Origin: Dyadobacter beijingensis DSM 21582
GTDB lineage: Bacteria > Bacteroidota > Bacteroidia > Cytophagales > Spirosomataceae
Direction of reading: 5' to 3'
Length of the DNA: 64,000 bases
Assembly (NCBI RefSeq): GCF_000382205.1
Contig: NZ_KB907786.1
Coordinates: 1,488,001 to 1,552,000, forward strand
Shown piece after piece: positions 50,701-59,117 of the stretch. The position numbers and the translations under genes were made by a program. Within the stretch, counting starts at the first letter, position 1. Each line of letters begins with the position of its first letter. The notes under the pieces were generated by a model that searched no databases, was not told the DNA's origin, and saw only the letters and a list, made by a program, of their open reading frames with translations.

Positions 50701-51567
50701 CTTCCGGTAATAGGCGATCAGTAATGCGAGAATGCCCGCGAGTGCGAGGAACGACGTGAAATAGGAGTCCTGCTTAACCTGGATCGCATTCCGCGCCGCA
50801 ATTTCGAATGTGCCGAAATAGGAGAATTTGTTGTACCGGTGCTGGCCGTTCCATTTGGCTTTGAATGCCTCCATAAGCTCGAAGAGCTCTACGTTCTTGT
50901 CCGAAGCGCCGGAGTCGAAGCTGGTGGAGCCAAAAATGAGGATGTTTTTGCGGTCGGCGGTGAACATCATGCCGTCGTCCATGACCATGGCGCTGCTGTT
51001 GTTGGCGGCATTGAGCTGCCGGAAGTAGGCGCCGGTAATGCCCAGCGGGTCGTTGAGCACGAATTGTTTCAGGAACGAGCCGCCCGGCGTCATGAGCTGG
51101 TTATGGGTAGATGTTACCGAGGCGCGGATGGAGTCGGGCAGAATGCGCGACGTGATATGCTTGTAATAGGAAGGCTCGATGAGCTGGGGGAAGTGGCTGT
51201 ATACATATTGATATACATCTTCCTGCACGTTCGGCCGCTCGGCCTGGATATTGCGCACGAAGCCGTTGGTATAGCGCCCCAGCGAATCAGTGAAGTTTTC
51301 GGCTATTTCCCGGGCGGCGTCGGTGTCCGTTTCGGCAGGGATTTCGAGGGAAAATACGATCTGGTTGATGATGTTTTTACTTTCTACCAACCGGTTGAAC
51401 TCTTCGAAGCTTTTACCCTGCGGCAAGGTGGCGAAAATACTTTCGGTTACTTTTAGCCGCCCGATGCCGGCCACGAGGATACTGACAATGACGAGCAGGC
51501 TAACAAAAAACGCAGGTTTGTGACGGAACAGGAATTTGTTTAGCCTTAACAGAAGATCTCCTAGCAT
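47719..51567 (-). CDS. Trifunctional MMPL transporter / acyltransferase / methyltransferase
   Basis: A 1282-residue fusion of three modules. Residues 1 to about 830 are an MMPL/RND-type exporter with 12 membrane helices and two large periplasmic loops; the GDDFSIFVTDG segment in helix 10 carries the charged pair expected of a proton-driven pump. Residues about 850-1060 are a 1-acyl-glycerol-phosphate acyltransferase-like domain with NHTSFLD (His899, HX4D) and FPEGTRS. Residues about 1080-1282 are a SAM methyltransferase with HILDVGCGYGYLSFF near 1110. The same trio exists in known flexirubin clusters. It probably esterifies, methylates and exports the aryl polyene. Its promoter faces the ammonia-lyase gene across 146 nt. 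Confidence 0.9.
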   Translation of the reverse strand: MLGDLLLRLNKFLFRHKPAFFVSLLVIVSILVAGIGRLKVTESIFATLPQGKSFEEFNRLVESKNIINQIVFSLEIPAETDTDAAREIAENFTDSLGRYTNGFVRNIQAERPNVQEDVYQYVYSHFPQLIEPSYYKHITSRILPDSIRASVTSTHNQLMTPGGSFLKQFVLNDPLGITGAYFRQLNAANNSSAMVMDDGMMFTADRKNILIFGSTSFDSGASDKNVELFELMEAFKAKWNGQHRYNKFSYFGTFEIAARNAIQVKQDSYFTSFLALAGILALLIAYYRKLLIPIYITMPGIFGALFALGIIGYIRPEISGISLATGAVIFGILLDYAFHFFTHLRHTHSIPVAIKEVSGPLLTGSFTTVMAFSALHFANSTVLQDFGLFSSLALLGAALFTLTALPVILASTRFDIQKIPGEHGSFRIPTIPDRWRGATLAGIAVLTVVFLYFSGGTEFDAGFENLSMQDPELSGREQALTGIDPRKQKRIYVFASDPRRAVAEDVNHRTYQKLAALHGEGRIVSFVSSGSLLIPQDLKRERMRRWQDFWTPGRTDSTFRVLNQSAAQNGFNAYAFNDFKGWIAGRSSSNVSLDTLFNELGVDNLIDSKASGTTFISTVVVDQAKLADVKKELRAMHGVQLFDRGELAGELLTMVKDDFNYLLLISAAIVFFTLLIVYGRIELTLLSFLPMVISWIWILGIAAILGIRFNFVNVIVTTFIFGLGDDFSIFVTDGLLSKYKSGKDTLRSYQAAIALSATTTLIGTGVLIFAKHPAIHSISLISVLGIVCILFISFVFQPVLFDFFVQKRIAKKKAPVTMLPFLISISSFTYFLSGCLFLHSKLVTILLLPMSRKKKQAAINNSLSFYAKTVIYSGPHVRKNISGRANLDMSKPAIFIANHTSFLDILLAIMLHPKIVLMVKGWVYKSPFFGPIIRFAGYVYSEDGPEENIEKVRALVADGYSVLIFPEGTRSEDGRIARFHKGAFYLAEQLGLDIQPILLHGAHDVLPKNDFLIRPGALNVRVLPRITYADDRWGTTLRDKTKAISAFFKQEYAAFQYEMEDARYLKHKIFTNYVFKGPVLEWYFKVKWRLESANFTYYNELIGERKHILDVGCGYGYLSFFLHYKNEDRVITGIDYDEEKIGIAENSYHKTDNLRFVHQDIMAAGTGTQDVIFLNDVLHYLSREKQLILLDRLAAALAPGGILFIRDGITDLTAKHENTQKTEALSTGLFAFNRKTDDFHFFSSQDIRSYAGRHGFGYEMQEHSANTSNVLFVLRKPSPITN

Positions 51568-51654
51568 TGACAGGGGAAACGTGAATGTCCGACAAAATTA
51601 ATGAATTGTATCACTCAGGCAACTTCCATGCCTGCTACCGGTCACCGGTTCCTG

Positions 51655-51687
51655 TTTGCCAAAACGGCAAAAAAAGATTTATTTTAC
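51655..51687 (+). promoter_or_regulatory. Putative promoter with inverted repeat before the ammonia-lyase
   Basis: An inverted repeat TTTGCC-N5-GGCAAA lies at 51655-51671. Its first TTTG is 21 nt upstream of TATTTTAC (51680-51687), which matches TAnnTTTG at six of eight positions. The ATG at 51714 follows. The repeat may be a regulator site over the -33 region of the flexirubin operon; the regulator is not in view. Confidence 0.4.
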
Positions 51688-51713
51688 ACCATATTTAATT
51701 ACGCCAGCACTAA

Positions 51714-53243
51714 ATGAATCGTATTTCATTAGCTCAGATCGAGCAGTATGCTTTTGAAAAGAAGGAATTTATCTTAGCCGAAGACACCCTCCATCAAGTA
51801 TCCCAATCATTCGCTTTTTTAACGAATTTCTCCAAGGACAAAATCATATACGGGATCAATACCGGATTTGGGCCTATGGCGCAATACCGCATTGAGACCG
51901 ATCAGCTCAATAATCTGCAATATAACCTCATCCGCAGCCATTCGAGCGGGGTGGGCAAGCCGCTGAACGAAATATACGCACGCAGCGTCATGCTCGCGCG
52001 CCTGAACTCATTTTTGCAGGCCAATTCCGGCGTGAGTACGGCGGTGATCAAGCAGCTGGTCGCATTTTTGAATAATGGCGTTATTCCCGAAATCTTCGAG
52101 CACGGCAGCGTAGGTGCCAGCGGCGACCTCGTGCAGCTCTCGCACCTGGGCCTGAACCTGATCGGAGAAGGGTATGTGTACGACCAGGGCGTTCGTCGCA
52201 AAACGGGCGAGGTACTGGCGGAAAAAGGCCTCAAACCGCTTAAAATGGAGCTCCGCGACGGGCTGGGGCTGATCAACGGCACCTCCTGCATGACGGGTAT
52301 GGCGGCGATCAACCTTATTTATGCGAAGCGCCTCGTGCAATGGGCCATTACGGCGTCGTCGATGATCAACGAGGCCATCGAGTCGTTCGATGATTCGTTT
52401 TCGAAGCAGCTCAATGCTGTGAAGCATCACAAAGGCCAGCAGATGGTGGCCCAGCACATGCGTGATTTCGTGGCCGGCAGCGGGCTCATACGTAACCGGG
52501 AGGAGCTTTTCCGCGACGATACCGCGATGCAAAAGACTGAATTTGAAAGAAAAATACAGGAATATTACTCGATCCGCTGCGTGCCGCAAATCCTTGGCCC
52601 CGTGCTGGATACGCTTCATTACGCGCAGGAAGTGGTGGAAAACGAATTGAATTCTACCAACGACAACCCGATCGTGCGGCCGGAAGACGACAATGTATTC
52701 CACGGCGGCAACTTCCACGGCGACTATATTTCCCTCGAAATGGATAAGGTGAAATTGGTGCTGACCAAGCTGACCATGCTCATGGAACGCCAGCTCAACT
52801 TCCTGATGAACAGCAAGCTGAACGGCAAATTTCCGCCTTTCCTCAATGCAGGGACATGGGGCTTGAACTTCGGTTTTCAGGGCGTACAGTTCACCGCTAC
52901 GTCCACGACGGCGGAAAGTCAGGCACTATCGACTTCGGTTTACATTCATAGTATCCCCAATAACAACGACAACCAGGACATTGTGAGCATGGGCACCAAC
53001 TCGGCGGTAATCGCGAAGCAGGTGCTTGAAAACGCATTCCAGGTGATGGCGATCCACATGATGGCGATCTGCCAGGCGATAGACCTGCTGCATCCGGAAG
53101 AGAAGGAGAAGCTTTCGCCGAATGCGAAATCGGTGTACGCACAGATACGCCGGCGGGCGCAGTTTGTGAAAGACGACGTCCCGCAGTTCGAAAGTATCGC
53201 TGCCGTTTTTGAATACATTAAAGAAACCCCATTCAACCTATGA
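51714..53243 (+). CDS. Aromatic amino acid ammonia-lyase (probable tyrosine ammonia-lyase)
   Basis: A 509-residue HAL/PAL/TAL-family enzyme. The electrophilic MIO cofactor forms from Ala135-Ser136-Gly137 in GSVGASGDLVQLSHLGL. Other conserved sites are YGINTGFGPMA (catalytic Tyr loop), NSTNDNPIVRP and NFGFQGVQFTATSTTAE. In flexirubin clusters this enzyme supplies 4-coumarate from tyrosine as the starter for the aryl polyene, which is why I favour TAL over histidase. It starts the long plus-strand operon and overlaps the fabG-like gene by 4 nt (ATGA). Confidence 0.9.
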   Translation: MNRISLAQIEQYAFEKKEFILAEDTLHQVSQSFAFLTNFSKDKIIYGINTGFGPMAQYRIETDQLNNLQYNLIRSHSSGVGKPLNEIYARSVMLARLNSFLQANSGVSTAVIKQLVAFLNNGVIPEIFEHGSVGASGDLVQLSHLGLNLIGEGYVYDQGVRRKTGEVLAEKGLKPLKMELRDGLGLINGTSCMTGMAAINLIYAKRLVQWAITASSMINEAIESFDDSFSKQLNAVKHHKGQQMVAQHMRDFVAGSGLIRNREELFRDDTAMQKTEFERKIQEYYSIRCVPQILGPVLDTLHYAQEVVENELNSTNDNPIVRPEDDNVFHGGNFHGDYISLEMDKVKLVLTKLTMLMERQLNFLMNSKLNGKFPPFLNAGTWGLNFGFQGVQFTATSTTAESQALSTSVYIHSIPNNNDNQDIVSMGTNSAVIAKQVLENAFQVMAIHMMAICQAIDLLHPEEKEKLSPNAKSVYAQIRRRAQFVKDDVPQFESIAAVFEYIKETPFNL

Positions 53244-53971
53244 ATTGCGCATTGGTAACCGGTGCATCCAGAGGCCTCGGCAGGGCTATTGCCGTCCAGC
53301 TGGCCAAGGACCACGGTTTATATATATTGGTCAACTACGCTTCCAACCAGGCTGCCGCCGAAGAAACGCTGGCCGAGATCCGCTCGAACGGCGGCGACGG
53401 CGAGCTGCTGCATTTCAATGTGCAGACGAAAACGGAGGTGGACGCGGCGCTGAATGGCTGGCGCGAAAAGAACGAAGACAAGTTCATCAGCGTTTTGGTG
53501 AACAATGCAGGCATTACCCGCGACGGCCTCTTTATGTGGATGTCGGAGCAGGATTGGGACGATGTACTGAACATTTCGGCCAAAGGGCTTTACAACGTGA
53601 CCCAGAATGCGATCCAGCAAATGCTGCGGAAGCGCTCGGGGCGTATCGTGAACATCGCGTCGGTGTCGGGTATGAAGGGCGTTGCGGGGCAGACCAACTA
53701 TTCCGCAGCGAAAGGGGCGATTATCGCGGCCACCAAATCGCTCGCGCAGGAGGTCGCCAAGCGCAAAATCACCGTGAATGCCGTGGCGCCGGGTTTCATC
53801 ACGAGCGACATGACCAAAGATCTCAATGAGGACGAATTGAAACAAATGATACCGATGAACCGTTTTGGCAAAGCGGAGGAAGTAGCGCACCTGGTGAGCT
53901 TCCTCGTTTCCGACAAGGCCGCGTACATTACGGGTGAGGTTATTAATATCAACGGAGGAATTTACTCATAA
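53240..53971 (+). CDS. 3-oxoacyl-ACP reductase (FabG-like), flexirubin cluster
   Basis: A 243-residue short-chain dehydrogenase. The NADPH motif is ALVTGASRGLGRAIAVQLA; the NNAG motif follows in VLVNNAGITRDGLF. The catalytic Ser is in IVNIASVSGMKG and the Tyr-x3-Lys in TNYSAAKGAI. The C-terminal AAYITGEVININGG is typical of FabG. It would reduce the beta-keto group after each condensation of polyene synthesis. It is translationally coupled to the ammonia-lyase, and the next gene starts 4 nt after it. Confidence 0.93.
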   Translation: MNCALVTGASRGLGRAIAVQLAKDHGLYILVNYASNQAAAEETLAEIRSNGGDGELLHFNVQTKTEVDAALNGWREKNEDKFISVLVNNAGITRDGLFMWMSEQDWDDVLNISAKGLYNVTQNAIQQMLRKRSGRIVNIASVSGMKGVAGQTNYSAAKGAIIAATKSLAQEVAKRKITVNAVAPGFITSDMTKDLNEDELKQMIPMNRFGKAEEVAHLVSFLVSDKAAYITGEVININGGIYS

Positions 53972-53974
53972 TCC

Positions 53975-55192
53975 ATGAGCCAAAGGGTCGTCATTACCGG
54001 TATTGGCATTTACTCCTGCCTGGGCAAAAACCTGGGCGAGGTGACGCAGTCATTATATACCGGTAAAAGTGGAATCGTGTTTGATCAGGTACGGAAAGAT
54101 TTCGGCTTCCGCTCGGCCCTCACGGGAATGGTAGAGGAGCCGGACCTTAAAAATTACCTCTCGCGCCGCCAGCGCGTTGGTATGCACCAGCCCGCGATCT
54201 ACGCGTACATGGCTACGCACGAGGCGCTTGCATTGTCGGGCCTCGATATCGATTTCCTCGAAACGACCGAAACGGGCATTATCTACGGCAACGACAGTAC
54301 GGCGGCGTCCGTGGTGGAGGCGGTAGACAAAGTCCGTGAAAAGCACGACACGACGCTGATCGGCTCCGGTGCCATTTTTCAGAACATGAACAGCACGGTG
54401 AATATGAACCTTTCGACGATTTTTAAGCTGAAAGGCATCAATTTCACATTGAGCGCCGCCTGTGCGTCGGGTTCCCATTCGATCGGGATGGGTTACCTGA
54501 TGATCAGCCAGGGCTTGCAGGAGCGCGTGATATGCGGGGGCGCGCAGGAGATCAATGCTTCGGCGATGGCGAGTTTCGACGGCCTGGGCACTTTCTCCGT
54601 CCGCGAATCGGAACCCGAAAAGGCATCACGGCCCTTCGACCGCGACCGCGACGGCCTGATCCCCAGCGGCGGTGCGGCTACGGTGATCCTTGAATCCTAT
54701 GAAGCGGCCGTGAAACGCGGGGCGCCGATCCTGGGCGAACTCATTGGTTACGGATTCTCTTCCAATGGCGATCATATTTCCAATCCCAGCATCGACGGCC
54801 AGACCCGTTCGCTGCAAATGGCCCTGAAACAGGCCGGGATTTCCGTCAAAGAAGTAGACTACATTAATGCGCACGCCACTTCCACGCCGGTAGGCGATGG
54901 CAGCGAGGCGCGGGCGATTTACGAGGTGTTCGGTGCGGATGTGCCGGTAAGCTCCACCAAGTCGATGACCGGGCACGAGTGCTGGATGGCCGGTGCGAGC
55001 GAGATCGTGTATTCGCTGCTGATGATGCGGAATTCGTTCATCGCGCCCAATATCAACTTCGAAAACCCGGACGAGGATTCGGCCCGGATCAACATTGTTC
55101 CCGAAACTAAGGAGCAGGAAATCAATTGTTTCCTGTCCAATTCGTTTGGTTTCGGCGGGACTAATTCCACACTGATCGTGCGGAAGATCTGA
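53975..55192 (+). CDS. Beta-ketoacyl-ACP synthase (FabF-like) with full active site
   Basis: A 405-residue ketosynthase. Catalytic Cys163 lies in SAACASGSHSIG; the two histidines are in YINAHATSTPVGD and SMTGHECWMAGA; C-terminal NSFGFGGTNSTLIV is intact. It would extend the aryl-polyene chain on ACP. It is the first of three active-looking ketosynthases in the cluster. A 215-nt gap separates it from the ACP gene, where a new promoter may lie. Confidence 0.92.
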   Translation: MSQRVVITGIGIYSCLGKNLGEVTQSLYTGKSGIVFDQVRKDFGFRSALTGMVEEPDLKNYLSRRQRVGMHQPAIYAYMATHEALALSGLDIDFLETTETGIIYGNDSTAASVVEAVDKVREKHDTTLIGSGAIFQNMNSTVNMNLSTIFKLKGINFTLSAACASGSHSIGMGYLMISQGLQERVICGGAQEINASAMASFDGLGTFSVRESEPEKASRPFDRDRDGLIPSGGAATVILESYEAAVKRGAPILGELIGYGFSSNGDHISNPSIDGQTRSLQMALKQAGISVKEVDYINAHATSTPVGDGSEARAIYEVFGADVPVSSTKSMTGHECWMAGASEIVYSLLMMRNSFIAPNINFENPDEDSARINIVPETKEQEINCFLSNSFGFGGTNSTLIVRKI

Positions 55193-55407
55193 CCACCCCG
55201 CAAGCCGTCGACAAGGCCGCATTACTACTACAACTTCGTAAACGGCGACCCGGTGCCTATCGAAATTTTGTATTTTTGTTAACCTTCAATATTCCATGAT
55301 GCAAGTGCAATGATTTTCAGTGGAAATTATTGTGTGACCATTATCATTTATTTGAAAATTTGGGAATATTTTTAAACTATCGGCAAGAATAAACTAATTT
55401 TGCAGCT
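55193..55407 (+). promoter_or_regulatory. Gap with possible internal promoter before the ACP gene
   Basis: TATTTTTG at 55271-55278 and TAATTTTG at 55395-55402 both fit the -7 consensus. The second lies only 5 nt before the ATG and would give a near-leaderless message; neither has a good -33 TTTG. The gap divides the cluster into an initiation unit and the ACP-led unit. Confidence 0.35.
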
Positions 55408-55674
55408 ATGTATGCTAACGACGTTAAAATGAGTTGGGAAGAAGTAATTGAAGAAACCAGAGATTTTTTATCTGAGGAATTTGAGGTGGACCGGGATTCG
55501 ATTCTTCCTGAAAACAGTCTGAAAGACACTTTGGATCTGGACAGTCTCGACTACGTCGACCTGGTTGTGCTCATCGACGAAAACCTCAATGTAAAGCTCA
55601 CCGGCGAGGACTTTAAAGGAATCGTGACATTCGGTGATTTCTATCAGCTTATCCGTCAGAAACTCGCGTTGTAA
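55408..55674 (+). CDS. Acyl carrier protein 1, flexirubin cluster
   Basis: An 88-residue ACP. The phosphopantetheine serine lies in DTLDLDSLDYVDLVVLID. Charge pattern and length fit type II ACPs. It leads a run of genes (acyltransferase, dehydratase, thioesterase, ketosynthase) with overlaps or tiny gaps. Confidence 0.93.
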   Translation: MYANDVKMSWEEVIEETRDFLSEEFEVDRDSILPENSLKDTLDLDSLDYVDLVVLIDENLNVKLTGEDFKGIVTFGDFYQLIRQKLAL

Positions 55675-55676
55675 GA

Positions 55677-56543
55677 ATGAGCCGTTGGGACGGTAAGACC
55701 AAGGGATCGTTAACGGGTTACAAAATTTTCCTGTTTTTTATCAATACCCTGGGGCTCGGCTTCGCATACGGGCTCCTTCGGGTGGTTACTTTCTACTATT
55801 ACCTTTTTGCGGCGAAGCCCCGGAAGGCTTTGCTGGATTTTTATACGAACACCCTTCACATCGCCGGTTCCGAAGCCCGGACAATGGCCCGCAGGAACTT
55901 CTATATTTTCGGGCAGACGCTCGTCGACCGCGCGGCGTTCCTGCTGGGAAAAGACCGGCAGTTTTCACACATTTTTGAAAACGAACAATACCTGATCGAC
56001 ATCCGGGATGCAGGCAAAGGCGGGATTTTGCTCAGCGCACACCTGGGCAACTGGGAAACGGCCGGTAACCTGCTCAAAGGCCGCATTACGCCCACGATCA
56101 ACATTGTGATGCTGGACGCGGAAGTCGAAAACATCAAGAAATACATGGATCTGTCCACCGGCGGCTCACGGTTCAAGGTGATCGCGATCAAGGACGATCT
56201 TTCACATATTATTTCGATCCGCAATGCATTGGTCAACAACGAGTTCGTGGCCATCCACGCGGATCGGTACCTCGATGGCGCGAAGTTTATCGAGCTGGAT
56301 TTCCTGGGGAGAAAGGCGAAGTTTCCCTACGGCCCGTTTGTGATTGCCTCGAAATTCAATGCGCCGGTGACATTCGTTTTTGCGGCGAAAGACGGCAAAT
56401 ACAGCTATCATTTGAGTGCTACGAAGCCGATCGACAAGAAAATGAAGCCGGAGGAAATCGCGCAGCTGTACGTGGAAGAGCTGGAACGAAAAGTGAAGGC
56501 ATTTCCCGAACAATGGTTTAATTATTTCAATTTCTTTCAATAA
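55677..56543 (+). CDS. LpxL/HtrB-like acyltransferase, flexirubin cluster
   Basis: A 288-residue membrane-anchored acyltransferase of the lipid A late-acyltransferase family, with an N-terminal hydrophobic segment (YKIFLFFINTLGLGFAYGLL) and the HX4E active site in SAHLGNWETAGNLL. The region FVAIHADRYLDGAKFIELDFLGRKAKFPYGP is typical. In aryl-polyene and flexirubin clusters such an enzyme likely transfers the polyene acid from ACP to its acceptor. It starts 2 nt after the ACP stop and its own stop overlaps the next start. Confidence 0.9.
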   Translation: MSRWDGKTKGSLTGYKIFLFFINTLGLGFAYGLLRVVTFYYYLFAAKPRKALLDFYTNTLHIAGSEARTMARRNFYIFGQTLVDRAAFLLGKDRQFSHIFENEQYLIDIRDAGKGGILLSAHLGNWETAGNLLKGRITPTINIVMLDAEVENIKKYMDLSTGGSRFKVIAIKDDLSHIISIRNALVNNEFVAIHADRYLDGAKFIELDFLGRKAKFPYGPFVIASKFNAPVTFVFAAKDGKYSYHLSATKPIDKKMKPEEIAQLYVEELERKVKAFPEQWFNYFNFFQ

Positions 56544-56962
56544 TGCTCATCGAAAAGGACGCTATAACCCGATACATTCCGCACCGCGCGCCATTTGTGA
56601 TGGTGGACGGCCTCGTAAGCGCCACCCGCGAGCGGTTCGAATCGGAACTGACGGTTGCCGCGGATAATGTGCTGGTACAGAACGGGTTTTTCCTGGAAAC
56701 GGGGCTGATCGAGCACATGGCGCAAACGTGCGCGGCGTCGTTCGGCTACCTCGACAGTGCGGAAGGAGGGGAGCCTAAGATCGGGTTTATCGGCGCGGTG
56801 AGCAAGGTGGTGGTGCATGAGCTCCCGCCCGTCGGCGCTACGGTCCGGACGGTGGTCACACCCCTTCACCAGTTGGGAAATATTTACCTCGTAAAAGGCG
56901 AAAGTTCGTCCGATGGGCGTATATTGCTGGGTTGTGAGTTGAAAATCGTAGTAAGCGAATAA
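56543..56962 (+). CDS. Hotdog-fold 3-hydroxyacyl-ACP dehydratase 1, flexirubin cluster
   Basis: A 139-residue protein resembling aryl-polyene dehydratases (ApeI/ApeP-type). The catalytic region is YIPHRAPFVMVDGLVS (His), with ETGLIEHMAQTCAASFGYLD containing the acidic residue of the second half. It would dehydrate the beta-hydroxy intermediate to keep the chain conjugated. It overlaps the preceding gene by 1 nt. Confidence 0.87.
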   Translation: MLIEKDAITRYIPHRAPFVMVDGLVSATRERFESELTVAADNVLVQNGFFLETGLIEHMAQTCAASFGYLDSAEGGEPKIGFIGAVSKVVVHELPPVGATVRTVVTPLHQLGNIYLVKGESSSDGRILLGCELKIVVSE

Positions 56963-56978
56963 CCCTAATAACTGTTGC

Positions 56979-57392
56979 ATGATTTCTTCCGAAATAGATA
57001 TTGATATCCGATTTAGTGAAACCGACGCCATGGGTGTAGTGTGGCATGGCAATTACCTGAAATTTTTTGAGGACGGCCGGGAAGCTTTCGGTAAAAAATA
57101 CGGTTTGGAATACCTCGACATTCACGCCAAAGGCTACGTGACGCCCATCGTCAAGTCGGAAATCGATCATAAGGCGCCGGTCTATTACGGACAGGTGATC
57201 AAAGTCATTACCAAATATATTCCTGCCAAATCCGCGAAAATCCAGTTTGAATACGAGGTGATCAACGTCACCACGGGCCAGCTGTGCGCTACGGGCAAAA
57301 CGATGCAGGTCTTCCTCGACCGCGATTCGCGCGAGCTGGAACTGATATCGCCGGATTTTTACAAGGAATGGAAAGTGAAGTACGAGCTATGA
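56979..57392 (+). CDS. Hotdog thioesterase (4HBT/YbgC-like), flexirubin cluster
   Basis: A 137-residue acyl-thioesterase with the 4-hydroxybenzoyl-CoA thioesterase signature IRFSETDAMGVVWHGNYLKFFEDGR, where the Asp is catalytic. It may release or proofread acyl-ACP. Its stop overlaps the next ketosynthase start by 4 nt (ATGA). Confidence 0.9.
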   Translation: MISSEIDIDIRFSETDAMGVVWHGNYLKFFEDGREAFGKKYGLEYLDIHAKGYVTPIVKSEIDHKAPVYYGQVIKVITKYIPAKSAKIQFEYEVINVTTGQLCATGKTMQVFLDRDSRELELISPDFYKEWKVKYEL

Positions 57393-58471
57393 TTTACGTT
57401 GGTGCCGAGGTGATCGTGAGCCCGCTGGGAAACAATGCGGAAGATAACTGGCAGGCGCTGAGTGCCAACCGCAGCGGTATTGCGCTCGTACCGGCCGCCG
57501 GGTTCAGCGGCGAGGATATTCACCTGGCGCGGATCGGCAGCCTTGCAGGGCCGTTACGCTTTCAGCAATTGATCGTTAATGCATTAACCGCCCTTATCAG
57601 CCGGATAGACGCCGCTATCGTGCCCTCGAACCGCACGCTGGTGCTCATCAGCTCCACCAAAGGCGCGCTGGACGACGATATGAACGACCAGTTCAACGCT
57701 ACCTGTGCATTGCTACAACAGCATTTCGGGCTGGCGCATTTGCCGCTCGTGATCTCCAATGCCTGCATTTCGGGCGTACTCACACTGAATGTCGCCGCGA
57801 ATATGGTGAAAGCCGGCCAGTACGAGCATGTGATCGTTGTCGGCTGCGATGTGGCTTCCGATTTTGTACTCTACGGTTTCCAGTCGCTTTTTGCCGTAAG
57901 CGACAAGCCCTGTGCGCCTTTCGACGCGGCGCGCAACGGCATTACCCTCGGCGAGGGCTGCGCGGCGGTGCTCGTTTCGGGTACCGGCTCGGTATTTGAG
58001 AATGCGCCGCTGGAACTGCTCGCCGGCGCGAGCGCGAACGATGCCAACCACATTTCCGGTCCGTCGCGGACGGGGGAGGGGCTGGTGCGAAGCGTGAAGC
58101 GTACTTTCGAAACGCATGGAGTGTCGGCTGACGAAATCGATTTTGTTTGCGCGCATGGTACGGGCACACTTTTCAATGATGAAATGGAGTCCATCGCATT
58201 CGACCGGCTATCGCTGGCGGATAAGCCGCTGAACAGTTTGAAAGGCTATTTCGGGCATACGCTCGGCGCCGCCGGCGTGATCGAAACGGCAGTTTGCATG
58301 CAGATGGTGCGGAATGGGATGCTTGTCAGGAGTTTAGGTTATACCGATGCGGGAACATCCCGGCCTTTGAATATTATTTTAAAAAACGAGCCGAAAATAT
58401 TGAATACCATCCTCAAAACGGCTTCGGGGTTCGGTGGAGGTAACGCCTCTTTGATGATCAGGAATATATGA
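57389..58471 (+). CDS. Beta-ketoacyl-ACP synthase 2, short form, flexirubin cluster
   Basis: A 360-residue ketosynthase with Cys126 in VISNACISGVLTLN and histidines in CAHGTGTLFNDEM and KGYFGHTLGAAG; the C-terminal GFGGGNASLMI is present. It is about 40 residues shorter than FabF at the N-terminal side. I set the start at 57389 because it forms an ATGA overlap with the thioesterase stop and begins the family strand IYVGAEVIVSPLG. It is probably the ketosynthase paired with the small KS-like protein that follows, also through ATGA. Confidence 0.9.
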   Translation: MIYVGAEVIVSPLGNNAEDNWQALSANRSGIALVPAAGFSGEDIHLARIGSLAGPLRFQQLIVNALTALISRIDAAIVPSNRTLVLISSTKGALDDDMNDQFNATCALLQQHFGLAHLPLVISNACISGVLTLNVAANMVKAGQYEHVIVVGCDVASDFVLYGFQSLFAVSDKPCAPFDAARNGITLGEGCAAVLVSGTGSVFENAPLELLAGASANDANHISGPSRTGEGLVRSVKRTFETHGVSADEIDFVCAHGTGTLFNDEMESIAFDRLSLADKPLNSLKGYFGHTLGAAGVIETAVCMQMVRNGMLVRSLGYTDAGTSRPLNIILKNEPKILNTILKTASGFGGGNASLMIRNI

Positions 58472-59094
58472 AAGTGATAACGGCATATTGCAACCTGCGG
58501 GCCGATCGCTGCCTGGTCAATGGGGAAGTGGTGGCGGAACGCGATCCCGCTTCGGAGGATAGCTGGTTCAAGCAGATTTACAAAAAGCACGCACTGGCAT
58601 ATCCTAAATTTTATAAAATGGATGTGCTCTCGCAGGCCGGTTACCTGGCGTCGGAGCTTATTAAGAAGGCAAATCCGGGCCTGGTCGATGCTTACGCCGA
58701 CGATGAAATAGCATTGATATTCGCCAATGCGACGTCTAGTGCGGAAACCGACCGCCGTTTTAAGCAGTCCTACGAGGAGGCTGGTACGCCCAGTCCATCG
58801 CTTTTTGTGTACACATTGCCCAACATTGTTTTGGGGGAAATAGCCATTGCCAACAAGTGGTATGGCGAAAATATGTTTGCTGTTTTGCCTAAATTCGCTC
58901 CGGGTTTTTACCTCGACTACGGGCAGATACTGTCGTCCTCGGGCAGCCGCGCGCTGCTGTGCGGTTGGCTGGAAGTGACGGCAACCGGTACGGACGTGTT
59001 TCTTTTTATGGTGGAGGAGCGGGAAACCGGCCCGGCATTCAGCCACGATAACCTCCTTCAACTGTCGCAGGCGCGTGAAGCTGCGGCTATTTAA
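58468..59094 (+). CDS. Short ketosynthase-like protein (3-oxoacyl-ACP synthase-like), no catalytic Cys
   Basis: A 208-residue protein. Segments YADDEIALIFANATSSAETDRRF and TLPNIVLGEIAIANKWYGENMF resemble the N-terminal half of a ketosynthase, in which the latter precedes the catalytic Cys. Here the region contains no Cys, and the second half of the fold is missing. It has full-length homologues in other flexirubin clusters as far as I can judge, so it is not simply a truncation. It may act as a partner subunit of the ketosynthase encoded just upstream (ATGA overlap). Function unproven. Confidence 0.7.
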   Translation: MKVITAYCNLRADRCLVNGEVVAERDPASEDSWFKQIYKKHALAYPKFYKMDVLSQAGYLASELIKKANPGLVDAYADDEIALIFANATSSAETDRRFKQSYEEAGTPSPSLFVYTLPNIVLGEIAIANKWYGENMFAVLPKFAPGFYLDYGQILSSSGSRALLCGWLEVTATGTDVFLFMVEERETGPAFSHDNLLQLSQAREAAAI

Positions 59095-59117
59095 CTGACG
59101 CTCAATTAATCAGCACA

